From: Notospermus geniculatus
Taxonomy: Eukaryota > Nemertea > Pilidiophora > Heteronemertea > Lineidae
DNA: 64,000 nucleotides
Direction of reading: 5' to 3'
Assembly (NCBI GenBank): GCA_002633025.1
Contig: NMRB01000026.1
Coordinates: 455,889 to 519,888 of the forward strand
The notes under the pieces: generated by a model
What the model saw: only the letters and a program-made list of their open reading frames with translations
Told to the model about the DNA's origin: nothing
The model's database searches: none
Shown: piece by piece, positions 22,603-36,800 of the stretch
How positions within the stretch are numbered: the first letter of the stretch is position 1
Layout of the letters: the number at the start of each line of letters is the position of its first letter
Position numbers and translations under genes: made by a program

Positions 22603-23313
22603 NNNNNNNNNNNNNNNNNNNNNNNNNNNNNNNNNNNNNNNNNNNNNNNNNNNNNNNNNNNNNNNNNNNNNNNNNNNNNNNNNNNNNNNNNNNNNNNNNN
22701 NNNNNNNNNNNNNNNNNNNNNNNNNNNNNNNNNNNNNNNNNNNNNNNNNNNNNNNNNNNNNNNNNNNNNNNNNNNNNNNNNNNNNNNNNNNNNNNNNNNN
22801 NNNNNNNNNNNNNNNNNNNNNNNNNNNNNNNNNNNNNNNNNNNNNNNNNNNNNNNNNNNNNNNNNNNNNNNNNNNNNNNNNNNNNNNNNNNNNNNNNNNN
22901 NNNNNNNNNNNNNNNNNNNNNNNNNNNNNNNNNNNNNNNNNNNNNNNNNNNNNNNNNNNNNNNNNNNNNNNNNNNNNNNNNNNNNNNNNNNNNNNNNNNN
23001 NNNNNNNNNNNNNNNNNNNNNNNNNNNNNNNNNNNNNNNNNNNNNNNNNNNNNNNNNNNNNNNNNNNNNNNNNNNNNNNNNNNNNNNNNNNNNNNNNNNN
23101 NNNNNNNNNNNNNNNNNNNNNNNNNNNNNNNNNNNNNNNNNNNNNNNNNNNNNNNNNNNNNNNNNNNNNNNNNNNNNNNNNNNNNNNNNNNNNNNNNNNN
23201 NNNNNNNNNNNNNNNNNNNNNNNNNNNNNNNNNNNNNNNNNNNNNNNNNNNNNNNNNNNNNNNNNNNNNNNNNNNNNNNNNNNNNNNNNNNNNNNNNNNN
23301 NNNNNNNNNNNNN
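22603..23313. other. Assembly gap, 711 N
   Basis: Continuous run of N between TLK and the RhoGAP gene. Confidence 0.99.
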
Positions 23314-23469
23314 ATTCTGGATGGGCCAACAGCCTTTGACTGGTACCTCGTCCCCAGGACGCCTGCGTCGCGATTGAAAGCCAACACTGGTTTGTTCGTA
23401 GCGTCATTACTAGGACAATTTTGATTCGTCAGAACGCCATGCACATGCTGTGTACATAGTGTACAAAAT

Positions 23470-23539
23470 GAGAAAATGATTAGCCAATCAGGAGCTCGTT
23501 TGCAAACACGTTCGTCGGCTGGTTTGGAGCGAGCAGGAA
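23470..23539 (+). promoter_or_regulatory. Possible promoter and leader exon of the RhoGAP gene
   Basis: A CCAAT box in good context (TTAGCCAATCAGG, CCAAT at 23484-23488) is followed after about 50 bases by GAGCAGGAA and a donor-like GTAAGG at 23540. The first coding exon of the RhoGAP gene opens with an acceptor at 24822, so it must have an upstream leader. This is only a candidate. Confidence 0.25.
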
Positions 23540-23888
23540 GTAAGGAGCTGCCCAAGTTTTGGAATTTGCAGGCCTGTTGTGCATTTATGCCAAGTCTATG
23601 GCCCAAGTGATTGTTTTCTGATCAATTTCTGCTACATTTGCGAGGATAATCAATAAAGATTCAAATCCAAGTACTAGAAATATTTGTCCTTTTGTTCAAA
23701 AGTGTTTCTGACGGTAGTAAATCCGTCGAAAATCAAGAAGACAAACGTCAACAAGTTTCACAGCATGCATGCATGGGCCTTTTGGCTGCGTGCATGCAGT
23801 GCATAAGCATAGCTCCAGCCAGCCTGTAGGCCGACTGACTACAGTCACAAATTCAAGTAGGCCTACGCCTAGCCTCTATAGCCTATTG

Positions 23889-24464
23889 CAGGGTGTTCAA
23901 AAGTTTTTAGAGTAGGAGGCTGTATTGGATAAAGTAGGAGGCTGTGGAATTTGCCACAGACGCAGACAACCGCGCGCGAAGCGCGCGGCCGGCGAGCGAA
24001 GCGAGCCGAGGGGGGAGCCCGAGGGGGGTCACCCCCCTCGGTATTAAGAGATTTTGAAATTCATAATGCCCTAGATGCGATTTCCTGGCATCTGGGAACA
24101 GTTATTTAAGAGAATAAAGAAATTTCTGGCCGCCATTTTGTTCAGCCTACCTCAGTCACCCATGTCCGGTAGTACAACCTCGATTCCAGTCATGGATACG
24201 TCGCTCAATACACAATGAATACCAGTACCCGACTTCCTAGGAGCGAGGATACAGAAGGGCCAGCACGCTACGGACATTATGAACCAAGGTATAGGGCGAT
24301 TCTGTACATTGCACTGTACACGCGGTACTTTCGCGCCAAAACTTCGTTCCACAGCGCGGGAATCGCAAATTGAGATGTAAAAAACTCAAGGAAAAGTAGG
24401 CGGCGGTTGACCTGTTACTAGGCGGCGATTTACCGCCGCCTGCCGGCTACTTTTGAACACCCTG
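23889..24464. mobile_element. 576-bp non-autonomous DNA transposon upstream of the RhoGAP gene
   Basis: Ends CAGGGTGTTCAAAAGT and ACTTTTGAACACCCTG are inverted repeats flanked by a 6-bp direct repeat CTATTG (23883-23888 and 24465-24470). Next to the ends, inside, are AGTAGGAGGC and GTAGGCGGCGG words. The centre carries a very GC-rich patch (GCGAGCGAAGCGAGC followed by a GAGGGGGG/CCCCCCTC inverted pair, about 23970-24035). No open frame of interest. Confidence 0.8.
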
Positions 24465-24898
24465 CTATTGCCTAAGGCGTACTGCACTACAGTAACAGTA
24501 GGTTATCGGCCTGGGTTGCTGGGTTGAATGGTAGAATCCCGTGATCCCTGTCATCATTCAGTTTCAAATTTGTGGGCGTGAATTTGTGCTCAGGAACGAA
24601 TGCGGACATGAAATCTAGGTCTAGTACCGGTAGGGCGGCCTAGGTTACTGTACCGTAGGCCTGCTGCTAGTGAATGGTTTTTGTTAGGGTTGAATAACGA
24701 ACGACAGGAGATTCTTGGCAGGCTACACAAATTAGGCCTAGGGAGTAGCCTAGGCCTACACACACATTCCAACATTGGTAAAGGAGGAGTGCTGAAAACT
24801 CAACAGTTTGTTTTTATTTCAGGTTTTGCTCCTTCCATTGAAATGTAGAGGAGAGGTGAACTAGTAGAAAAAACCTGGTGCTGATCTTCTGATACAAA

Positions 24899-27800
24899 AT
24901 GGCTGGTTCCACCCCTGCCACTGGGAAACCTCGCGTCCGTGCCTTGTACAGCTACTCATATGAAGATGATAATGGGCATCAGATCACCATGAAAGAGGGC
25001 GAGGAATTCTACCTTATAAAGAAAACAAACGACCAGTGGTGGAATGTCAAAAAAATTGGCAAAAAACAAGGAATCTACGTCCCGGCGAATTACGTCGAAT
25101 TAGTCTCAGAATCGGATGATGATGCTTTTGAGGATGCACAGGATAGTTTCAAAGTGGACGACAAACGGTCACAGGATTCGCCGAAATTGCAATCAGCTGA
25201 TACCATTTGTGTGAAAACTGGTTCTTTCCAGGTGAAAGAACAAAACCGTTTGTCGACATTTGGTGCAAAATCATCCGCTAAGCAGCCGTCGTCTGCTTCC
25301 GGTTCCTCACGTGGCGATCCGGATAGTGATCCCGGTTTGTTGACACCGGATGAAGATGGTGCCGAAGATGTGAGTGGCACGAATTCGCAGCGCCCAAAGC
25401 AATATATGCGAGCACATAGCACAAGCGATAGCGGCACGATGCCTGAATATGCTAATTTAGATGAATACAGGCAGGCAGCGGGTATCCCAGTACAGTCACC
25501 TCCTGGTGCCCAGGTTTGTTGCTTATATAGTTAGCTTCAGCTTTGTAGTTTGGGCAGGGCTGCATCAGCCAGTGCTTCAAATCTCATACCAAGCATGAGC
25601 AAGTTTGTTTATGTATGCATTCCAATATGCTGCACCTTAAAATGCAAGATGTCCATTTCAACGTACCAAAATTGTAGAATTGAGGTGCCCATTGTCATGC
25701 ATGAGGGATCTTTCTATAGCTTTACTTGCAGCATCAGTTCTGGTCAGGGCCTATTTTCGGGTCTTGACTCAGGCTATTTGGATATTGGATGGCCCCAAGG
25801 CCACATATTGAAAAAGTCTGCCTTGTTATGGAAATGGGATGGCATGGCCTAATTACGTCCAGCACCCTCTATCGGGTGCTGGACGTATTGAGTTCACTAG
25901 GTAGCAAAATTCTTCTTCTTTTTCTCACCAATTTTTCAATTGGGAAGGCAGATTGGCCAAACTACAGAATTCTACATGTATGAGCTCTAGGTTCGTTGAC
26001 GTGTCTATCGCATTCGTACCTCACGGCCGTTTGAAGTGGAAATTATACTCTTCTTCAGCAAACCCAGCCCACCCACACTGACCAAAGCCATGAGTACATG
26101 AACCTTGCGGACATACAAGCTCACATACAGTCCAAGACCAGTCCTGATCCCCCACCGCCACCAAAACCTGGAAAATCTATGGCAGTCAAAACGTTCTCAG
26201 ATGGCTGGGAAATGCACATCGACCCATCAAAGAATCGTCCATTCTATTATAACAAGCTTACTTCAGAAACGTCATGGAAGCCGCCGAGGTTTAGTCCGAA
26301 GAAAGAGGAATCGGATAAAGTGGAGGTAAATTAGTTCATCTGCTGCTCACAGTTTTCTAGAGTATTTCAAGATTTATGTGGGAAACTTCTGATGAGCATT
26401 CACATCATTTCTTTTCCATCCACAGCCAAGATTTTCATCATTTCTTGTCCATCTACACCTATCTGGTTACATTTCTGTGTTCTGTTTTAGGAGTCCAGTA
26501 TAAAAAGTCCAGATGCAAGAGATACAGCTACCAATGGGGTACCCCAAGGTGTCGACGCCAACGGGAGACCTCTCCCCCCAGGCTGGGTCGTTGAACTCGG
26601 TGAGAATGACGAAAAGCAATATATTAATACATCAACGGAAGAACATTGGTTCAGTTCAGTGGATGCAACAGGGAAAACATATTACTACAAACAGAACTCG
26701 TCTGAGTCCATGTGGGAACTTCCAGAAGTAAGTATTTTGTGAATAATGGTGCTCTAGTCAAAACAGTGGTACCTCTCTCTGTGGAGGCCCTTCTCAGGAG
26801 AACACCCTGCTATCGGGGACACAAGAATCAGTTCCCAGATTTTCATATTGTTTTATTGTGGAGCTTCCTCTACTAGGACATGGAGGAGGATGCCTGGCCA
26901 TCATCCTCCCATCTTATTTAAGCCCAGCACATGTCTTTCTAATGGCGTCCAGAGAGAGAAGTTCTGTTGTTTCTTTTTAGCTCACTGTGAATGTTTCAAT
27001 TATAAGATAGCGGACTTCCCTATCCTGTTAAGTTTCCTCTGCATGTTTCCTTTGTCAGCTAATCATTTAACCATGTCTTTTTGCTAAAATCAGATATCTC
27101 CATGTTCAAGTTAACACATGGGTTTTCCTTAGTAGTTGCCTTACATCTCAGGCCTATTTGGCCCTGTGAAAATGTGAACAAAAGGGAGAGTCGTTTAATC
27201 TAATGCACTTGCTTTCAGATTGTAGAAGGCGATCTTGCACTGACACAGTTCTACAATGAATTGTTCCAGGTACCCTGCATTAGTGTCGTTCTCAAGTGAA
27301 CACCCTCCCCATGTTCTTGTTTTGCTACAGTGTGTACCGATAACACCCCTTGTATAAAATAACCCTTAACTCATGTTGGACTATAAACCGGGAAAGTTTT
27401 GTGCTTGGTTGTTGGTTGTGTTTGGATCATCTGAAAAGACCAATGAGGAACCTTCAAAGTTTCACCGCTTGGAGGCGCTGTGAGCAGTTGTACCTATTTT
27501 CGACGGTTTGTCCGACTACACTGTGTCAAGGACTCGTAATGCAGCATTATTGCATTGCTTTGCTACTGCTTTCAACGTATTTGGTACAAAAGCTCACAGC
27601 GCCCCCTGTCAGAATAAAAAGTCAAGCAGGTTGTGCAGTGTTGTGCAATGTGCTTGAAGCTTCATGCCAAGAGTACGGAAATCAAAAGAGTTGAGTGTAA
27701 AAGTAAAACATGAAATTGATGAATCTGGCCGAACTTTATTCAACAGCATTGAATCTTCCTTTGCATAGTCAGTTGCTTCTTTCGTATTTGGAATCAAAAC

Positions 27801-30800
27801 ATAGCGTGGAACCTCTCTATTATGGCCACTTTTGGGACTGACTGGTGTTGTCCTTAGTTGAGAGGTGTCCTGATCACAGAGGCCAAATGAATAGAAATGA
27901 GCCGTCTGGGACTGAACTTTGGCATTCTTTATCGAGAAGTGTCAGGGCAGAGGAAGGTCTGCTGAAGGAGGTCCACTACAGTGGAAACTCTCTATTAAGG
28001 ACAACTTCGGGACTGACATATGCTGTCCTTAATTGACAGGTGTCCATGAATACAAATGATCAGTTTGGGACTGAACTTTGATGTCCTTAATACAGAGGTG
28101 TCCATTAAGGGAGGTTCCAGTGTATATTGGTACATGTAGTAACTTCCTGGTTTATAGTAACCCTGTTACTAATCTTTTATTCAGGTTGAACCTGTGCGAC
28201 ATAACTCGATTGACAGCGCGATCAGAGAATTGGAGGAGGTACGCTCTCGCGTGTCCGGGGGCAAGCATGCGGAGCGCCAGACTCGTGCTCGCTCCATGAT
28301 GGCATTTTCCACAGATTTGAACAAGTCACTAGCGAAGACTCGCACTTTCCCACCTAAATTACCCGTGTCACCCGTACGGGAAGGCCAAGAGATTGTAGGT
28401 TGCTTGCTTCTAACTCAAATTATCAGTGTTGCTTCACCTCACACAGTCCTGTTCTTTATTTCATCGTTATGCAAATTCTCCACCCCATTCTAGCTTCTGA
28501 CACAAATATTTCCCTTGTTGATATATACCCATTCACTCCAAATGTCTGTCCTTCTTTGGCACTACACCAAAAATTTCCAATTTTGTGTCCATCCCTTTTG
28601 TCTACACATCATACCATCATATTTTTCATAAAAAAACTATGTATTGTAAAGGCCTTAAATTCCCTGACACTTGATTCTTATGATAGTCCAAGCTAACTTC
28701 CTTTTCAATGTTTTGGATTGGATATTTTAAAATTGACGTTGATAATTTAGGTAAGAACGGGAAAGTGATAGTCACATGTTGATGCATGACCGTTTTGTTT
28801 GAGATTCGATCGTAGCTGGAATCATGTCTTGACTCCTTATCTTGTATTTGACGATTAGGTCTCAAGGACTTGAATGCCAGTAGACAACAGTGTATAGATC
28901 TAACCTGTCTGTCAACTTTAGCAGATTTCCAGTGTGGGTGTTCCTATTCATCTCAAACTCTGGTACTTACTTCTTTGTTTCTCTGACACATGCAAAGTAT
29001 ATGCAAAATCTGCATGACCCTTCACCTCAGGGTTCAAAGTTCATGACAGCACTATGGTTTGTAACTCCCGATGTCATCAAATTCCTGTAGCCAGAAAATG
29101 AAACAACATGGTTGCAAATGGAACCTACATGGATGAAAGTCTGGCTGTGTGCATAACTTTGAACCTGCTCTTGTGACATTAGATTCACCACCTCTGAATG
29201 TATGCGTGAACTTTGAGCCCTGCTCTTGTGACGATAGATTCACCCCCCTCTGAATGTAAGCGTGAACTTTGAGCCCTGCTCTTGTGAAAATAGATTCACC
29301 CCCCTCTGAACGTATGCGTGAACTATGAAACCTGCTCCTGTGACATAAGGTTCACCCCGTCCTAAAATTCAGGGAGAGAGGTTCTGATGCACGTCATCTG
29401 CATGAGGAGATGTCCCATCTGTCTTGTTTTGACATCCTGCGAAAGTCGGCCATGACAGGTCAGAAGGGGTAAACAAACCTGGGCCTAGTGCATTGAACAG
29501 ACCATAGGCACGGGAGCCAATTGTACAGATGAACTAGGCCAAGGTTTGTTTACCGGCCTTCTGAGTTGTCATGGCCGACTTCCGCAGGATGTCTATTCTA
29601 TGTGAGACAATGTCCTGCCTTCTAATAAGACACCGTTGTCTTAAGTATTGGCAAGGTGTAATTTGCTATGGACAAATCCTTTTACACTTCACTTGAAATA
29701 GACAACTATCTCGGCAATGTACAGTACCGGTACATCTTACTGTCATGTAGATAGGGAAAAGGTAGTAAAGTGTCTTGTTCAAGGATGTGAAGGACATGTA
29801 TCAGAGTCATGGAGAGTGGAGATTACTGCATTTGCCTTGAAAGATTGCCAATTTGAATGTATGATGAAGATCTATCTCGTGTGTGGGGAACTTAGTTTGA
29901 AATAAGAAGTTGCATGTAATTTGTTAAAAGTGGCCTTCATTGTGGTGTCATGCCTAGCATATCATGGCCCCCTCATTGACCTGTCATTTGTTCGTTCCAA
30001 AAGGCCTTAGATGGCCCCATCTACCCAATCATTATCACCAGCAAGAAAGGAGTGATGATTACCAAGATAATCTGATGTTTTGGAAGGCAAAAACTGCCTA
30101 TTGCTGATTCTGTGTCCAATGTGAGAGGTCGAGTAGTATAGTCCCTTTAATATATTTATCTCTGATTTTGTGCATATTGCATCATGTGAACAATGAAACA
30201 TCTATCGATTCATTACTAGGAATGTCCTCTCCCAGAGTCTCCCGTGCCTCTTGCAGCCCCAGTGGGAAAAATTAATATGGAGGTTTGTCTACGAGATATT
30301 ATTGCAGAATGATGCATGGCATGGGCAATTTTAAAATTACAATTTCAGCTATGAGACATCGTCGTTATTTATTGCTTGAATGATCACTTCCTGAATTCTG
30401 CTTGAATGCAGCTCGGAACTGTGCATATCAAATTTATTAGTTTCCGTATCAACTAATTGCATGGCTAATGATTGTTTTCCGCAGCAAGTATACTTTTAAA
30501 TGTAAATGAGTTCATATCCTTTTGTTTTCTATGAAAACTTACGACTGGGCTTTTTAAAATAGGACTCAACAAATTGTGTCCTCTACAAGGTGTCCCAGAA
30601 AAAGTGACACTGTTGTTCAACTATTGTTCAATGGACACATTTTCTGGGCCACCCTGTAGAATCTTTTGAATTGTGAAGTCATCAATGGGAAAATGATAAT
30701 ACTTGGGAATAACAGATTACAATAACTGATGCCTCTGAGTCTGAGGGGATACCACACCATATTCCCTTTTCCTGAATATGATTTGAAGATGTCAAGTCGA

Positions 30801-33800
30801 AGTATCTAGCCCCCGAAGTTCGACGGTCTATCGTCATCATTATCTTTGTGATGCAACACTGATAGCGCTTTTAGATACGAACACTCAATAACAAATATCG
30901 ACATTGTGCAAAGGACTGCCACTAGGTGGCACTTTAGCAGAAATGGCAATACAGTGAAAGTCTGTGCTGTAGTGTACGGCCTTATGTCCTGTGATTCTGG
31001 CGTCTTGAAGTAGTGCAAAGTTGTAGCACCAATCATCTTAAACTACGGGGGAGGGAAGGGACCAGAACACTTGGGGATGACGGGGAGGGGGGCAGAATGA
31101 GTAACGTAAGGACCACCAGACAAGGCTACAGGTGGTGATGACAGAATCGTAGTGTTGTAGGTGTGTGTGATTACTAAACTGAAAGTCAAGAGTGCCTAAA
31201 ACATGTAGGCGGTAGAGAAATGAGTTTGATCATAATGTACCTTTACCACTGCTGGTGTAGCTTGCACATGTGTGATAATTTCAGCTTCGATATTTGGTTT
31301 TCTGTTTTGTATTTAGTATACCTCACTAACTGTGGGTCTGAGGTCTGCTGCACACAAAGTTTAAGATGGGGGGAGGGTTGTTGATGTTTTGTGAGCTGGC
31401 ATGCATTGTTTGGCTAAAGGNTTAAGATGGGGGGAGGGTTGTTGATGTTTTGTGAGCTGGCATGCATTGTTTGGCTAAAGGGCCTGTCACACTGAAGTAG
31501 TTCTCAAAACGTCCTGCCCTGTCCTAAAAAATCGTAAAACGGGATAGAACGTGTAACCCATGGCCAAATAGTGCCTCAATGTTCAGGAGCACCCTTCCCG
31601 TCCATGAAGTTCGTAAGACTTTAAAAAGTTGCCACTACGTCCGCTCCGTTCGCACACAGTTTGAGCCCGTTCGGCAAAATTTTCAAATCGTACTGAGAAC
31701 TAGCCCAGTGTGATTGGGCCTTTACACTTGGGCCTCAGACATGTCAGAGTCCGAGATCCCCAAATCTACTCAAGACTTCGACCTCACTCCCATTCTATTA
31801 GATTCTTGTGCATCTTGTGAGTTTCCCTGTGGCTGTGCACGTTAAGCGCCTAACCTTAGGTTACACCCTGCTTTATTCCCTTCCAGGCTGAAGATGAAAA
31901 ATCAAATGTAAGATTGCTTGCTTTCCTTCTCTGTCGTTTTGTTTATCTACATGTACCAGGGATTATTCTAGGCCATTTTAGAGTGGTGCCACGTCACACC
32001 CCTTTCTTGGAAAAATTGACTCCCTTACTGAGAAAATAGGTCACTTGTAGTTCTCAAAACGTCCTGCCCCATCCTAAAAAATCGTAAAACGGGCTAGAAC
32101 GTGTAACCCTTGGCCAGATAGTGCCTCGATGTTCTGGAGCACCCTTCCCGTCCATGAAGTTCGTAAGACTTTAAAAAGTTGCCACTACGTCCGCTCCGTT
32201 CGCACACAGTTTGAGCCCGTTCGGCAAAATTTTCAAATCGTACTGAGAACTAGCCCAGTGTGATTGGGCCTTTACACTTGGGCCTCAGACATGTCAGAGT
32301 CCGAGATCCGCAAATCTACTCAAGACTTCGACCTCACTCCCATTCTATTAGATTCTTGTGCATCTTGTGAGTTTCCCTGTGGCTGTGCACGTTAAGCGCC
32401 TAACCTTAGGTTACACCCTGCTTTATTTCCTTCCAGGCTGAAGATGAAAAATCAAATGTAAGATTGCTTGCTTTCCTTCTCTGTCGTTTTGTTTATCTAC
32501 CAGGGATTATTCTAGGCCATTTTAGAGTGGTGCCACGTCACACCCCTTTCTTGGAAAAATTGACTCCCTTACTGAGAAAATAGGTCACTGTTCCACAGCC
32601 TCAAAACGCATCAAGAAGGAACTGTTTTCAGAGTTTCTCCATATGTTCACTTGTGGATATGTTTTCAGCAAAAATTGCCGCTCCTGAAGAGCCCCTTTTT
32701 GCCACCAACTGTAGTGTGGGTGCCATGCCCTATTGAAATCCTAGACTAGAATTATCCCTGTCTTTCTTCGTACTTTGTAACCGTTTTAGATCAAAGAACT
32801 TCTCACAAATACCGTTATCCCAGATTGTAAAGAATTGTAACCTTTTCCTCTTTGCACATTAGCTGTTCCAATTTGCACTTTGCATGTTGTTGTCTTATAA
32901 CTTCGTGGAAACTTGGCGAGAGCCTGGCGTCGTCTTCAGGATGACATGAAGATTCCTCACCTCTGTCAGTCAGTAATTGTTCAAATACATTTCATATGTC
33001 CACACAGTAAGGCGAGACTTTTTTTATACCTTGGTTAGCGTGCTTTTTTATCCAAGGACATCCATAGGCGGTCGGAAAAAAAATAAAAATAAAATTTTAT
33101 TTTCAACTTTCACAGAATCTTTCTGTAGGAGCAGCAGAGAGGAGGGAAAAATAAAAATAAAAGTTTATTTCAAAATAAAGTAACTTTGTCTCCAACTTAT
33201 TACCCCAAATTTCATTGACATTGATTTGCCAATTTACTTGCAATATAGTTTGGCATTGTGCAAGTTGTGTAGTACTCTGATTGAGGGTGTTGTAATCCTC
33301 CCTAGCGTTCCTCAGCTTGCAGAAGTATTTGCCCTCTTCTGCACAGTTTTGCATCCACGGCCATGACGGCGGCGGGTGGGAAAAAAATAAAGAAAAAGTT
33401 TTTTTTTTATTCTGATTTTCAGCGATTTCGAGTGCGGCGGGCACGCTAAATGGCCGAAAATAAAATTTTATTTTTATTTTTTTGGGGGGAATTCACGGAG
33501 CGGCGGGCACGCTAACCAAGGTATAAAAAAAGTCTCGCCTAAGTCCCTATACACAAATCCCAAATTCCCACATCTGCGCACTTCCGCCGAAATGGCGAAC
33601 AGAACCTCGACCTGAAACCAGCTGACGTGATGCAATCCATGGTCGAGTCTGACGCAATGTCATCGAACTCACTGTCGTCACATGGTCGTGGGGTTTTCTG
33701 CGTCACGTCATTCAGTGTCAGATGGTTTCAGTGCAGATCGTTCTCGTTTTCGTCAATTTGGGATTTGTCTATTTGAGGCCAAGAATGAGGCTGTTAGAGT

Positions 33801-36800
33801 GGCTCAGTGGAAACTTCAGTGCCTGTCACCTCTGAGATACCAGGTTCAATCCCCAGTTTGCCCATTCTTCATATGATAGAGAGAGCAACTCTCTTTGGCA
33901 GCACATATTTTCTCTGGGTACTCCAGTTTCCTCCTGCTGTACATTAAAGTTGCCCTGTGGTGATAATACCAACATGTTGGCACTTGGCTGTCGTCAGTTC
34001 AACACTGGAATAATTTCATGAAACCAACATAAAAAAACTTCTGTTCTGAGTTAGAAAGTTTTATTCCATTGACATTCAGTGTGTGTGGAAATTGAACCCA
34101 GTGTCAGAAAGGTGACTGTACTGAGGCATGCCCTACCCCACTCCTAACCACCCCTCACTACAAGTAAAGGGTCCAAAAGTGACAGGCTGCCTCCCACTGA
34201 TATCTGAATAGGTAGGCCTACAAGTCTTGTAGTGAGGGTGTCACCAAATGGTGTGGTGAGGAGGGACTGTTTTTAAATCAAAGAATCTCAGCGATTTCCT
34301 TGCCCTAGCAAAGAAACATGATGGCTATACTTGCACACAGCACATGGTTCAGGAGCTATAAATACAAATTCTCTCATCCATAAAATCTTTCTAAGGATGT
34401 GGTGTTGTATTTTAAGCCAGCTTCTCCTTTCACTTTATTTTTACCCGGGGTATCAATTTATCTCCCCTTCTACAGGTGAGCTGTTGTTCTCAGTTTAAAT
34501 TCAGCAGGTTTTCTTTGTCCTGTTTTATCATCTGGAGACAAGATGATTAAAAATAACACCAGTCGAGATGAAAATGATTGAGTCTTTGTCCAGTGGGGCT
34601 GTCAAATTCTTTAAATACTCTGAACCCTTTTGGGAAGTTGTCACATTGTTGTGTGGTCATCTTTTGGTAAATTCAGAGAGTGCCGCAACCGATTCAAGTA
34701 TCAGAAGATACTAAAGGCCTGTTTCCACCTGTGTGCGATTGGGCAACGCGCGCGATTTACATGTACCTTTGTTTGCGTGCAGTGCGGCGGGAAATAACAA
34801 AGCCCTTTACCGCACGCGTCAACGAAACGCAGTCAGTGGAAACGAGCCTTTATCTGGCCGCCTGAAGACGATGTGGAACTAGGCCTTGTGTTGATCATTC
34901 TTGACTGTCAAATTGGGTAGAACTACTAAGTGCGAGTTGTTTGGGCTGTCAGAGTGGTGCAGTGGAAACATCAACACCTGTCACCTCTGAGGATCCAGGT
35001 TCAATCCCTGGTCAGGCTTGCTCTTCATGTGATAGTGAGGGTGACTCTTTTTGACAGCGCAGGTCTTCTTGGGGCACTCTAGTTTCCTCCTGACATTGTC
35101 TGGAGCTCATGCCGTACTTGGTGCTTGGCTTTCGATTCAATGTTGTAAAAAACTCCAAGTTGAAAGTCAAGTAGATGTTAGAAATGGTATCAAATTTGCA
35201 AGTTTTTAACATGTTTGTGTACAGAAAACGTGTTTATGACATGATCTAACCCAGGCAATGAAACGTGACTCTTATGATAAGATTACTGAAGTGGGGTGTT
35301 TGGACTTAAAGGGGAGTTTCATTCAGCAATTTGTTGGCATTCTGATATGGCTATTTGTATTAGATTTTTCCGTCAGGGCCAAAGCCAAAGCATTATTGGC
35401 GCTGGTAAGTACGGAAGAGGCCATCATCTAAAGCTACTCATGTTCCTCACTTGGATGGGGTCTTTTACTTGCCCTTGCAAAGGAACAAGGTACAAGATAC
35501 CACGGCTTACTGTCCCATGTGGCGGACTGAAGAGCCAGGGATGATTAATCCCATATGGCCTGGGATTCGAACCCGGGACCTGCCGCTTGCTCAAGTGGAC
35601 ATAATAATCACTAGGCTATCAAGGCTCCCCAACTGGCATTCGGCATCCTTTGTTTGAGGGGGTCTGATATGAAGGACTCCTGAGCTAGGGCAAACTGTCG
35701 TTAGGCCCATCTCTTATTCTGAGATCAACAAACTTCGACTTTGAATGGGTTAATGACGAATATCTGATGTGTATCTAACCTGATTTATTAGTACCGGTAC
35801 TTGTTGTGAAACTTGTGAGGACATACACAGAAAATGGCCGCGGCATTAGCTGGGTTTGTGGTGAGTGGGCAAGCAGTGGCAAAGACAAGCCCTAAGGTAA
35901 TGTGCTGTGTGCAGGTATTTATGCTCTTAGGCAAGACACTTCACTTCAGCTTGTGTTTTCGAGGTGTAGTAATCTTGCTCTTGAGTTGCACTAGTACTAT
36001 GAAATTCAGTTGGTGTGGGCCTCAAAAATCTTCCTCATTCACTTGTGATTGATAGTGAAGACTTCTTTAAAATGTTTCTTGCCAAGAATATTTTTTGAAA
36101 AATTCTTCATGAAGGTTGTCTCAGCAGGTGACAGTGCTGTACTTAATGAGAAAACGTGTCTGGCATGATCAGTCAGCATATTCTATGTGAGGTTCCTTCC
36201 ATATTATGTCAGTTTTTTGCTTCCATTTGCCTACAGATAGATTTGAATGTCGCAAAATGAGGACCATTGCATTGAATGTGTTAAAAATAAAACATTCATA
36301 TCCCCATTAAACTTTAACTAGAATAGTATGTCTGTATACCTGAACGTGCCATAAGACTTGTCACCTTTTGAATTTGAAACAATTGCCTATTTGGAACACA
36401 GCCGCTCAATGGGGATCCTAGCTACGATAGAGGGCAGCACACCGAAACCCGGTCCTAAACAATGGACGCCTTTTGTGTGGGAAATTGATCAGGACCAGGA
36501 TGTCAGTTTCATTTCAGTAGTTTTAACCACTAGTGACACCTATTGAGGCAGTGAGCTGGGGTCCCCATTGATGTCCCAGAATGCAAAGTTATCCCCCTCA
36601 TGACCAAGCACACTAAATTTCGTAACACTTGTTGAGTGCCAAACAAATTATTAAGATACAGCACACTCTGTATAAATAATGTTTTATGCTGATTTCCACT
36701 GATTTTAAACTGTTCCTAATTTCTTTCAGTCCTTCAAGAAAGAGCTTCAGGATATACTTCAGGGCCCTGGGCATGATCTTCTTCAGGTCCCCGGGCCTGA

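Noticed and set aside
22410-23606. Long open frames across 22.6-23.3 kb and 48.1-48.4 kb
   Set aside because: They consist of N bases; no protein information is there.
31361-31481. A real 60-bp tandem duplication
   Set aside because: The two copies are identical and meet at a single N, the signature of an unmerged contig overlap.
34677-34720. Possible exon encoding RVPQPIQVSEDTK
   Set aside because: There is an acceptor and an open frame, but no donor that keeps phase; a MITE begins at 34714. Left out of the gene model.
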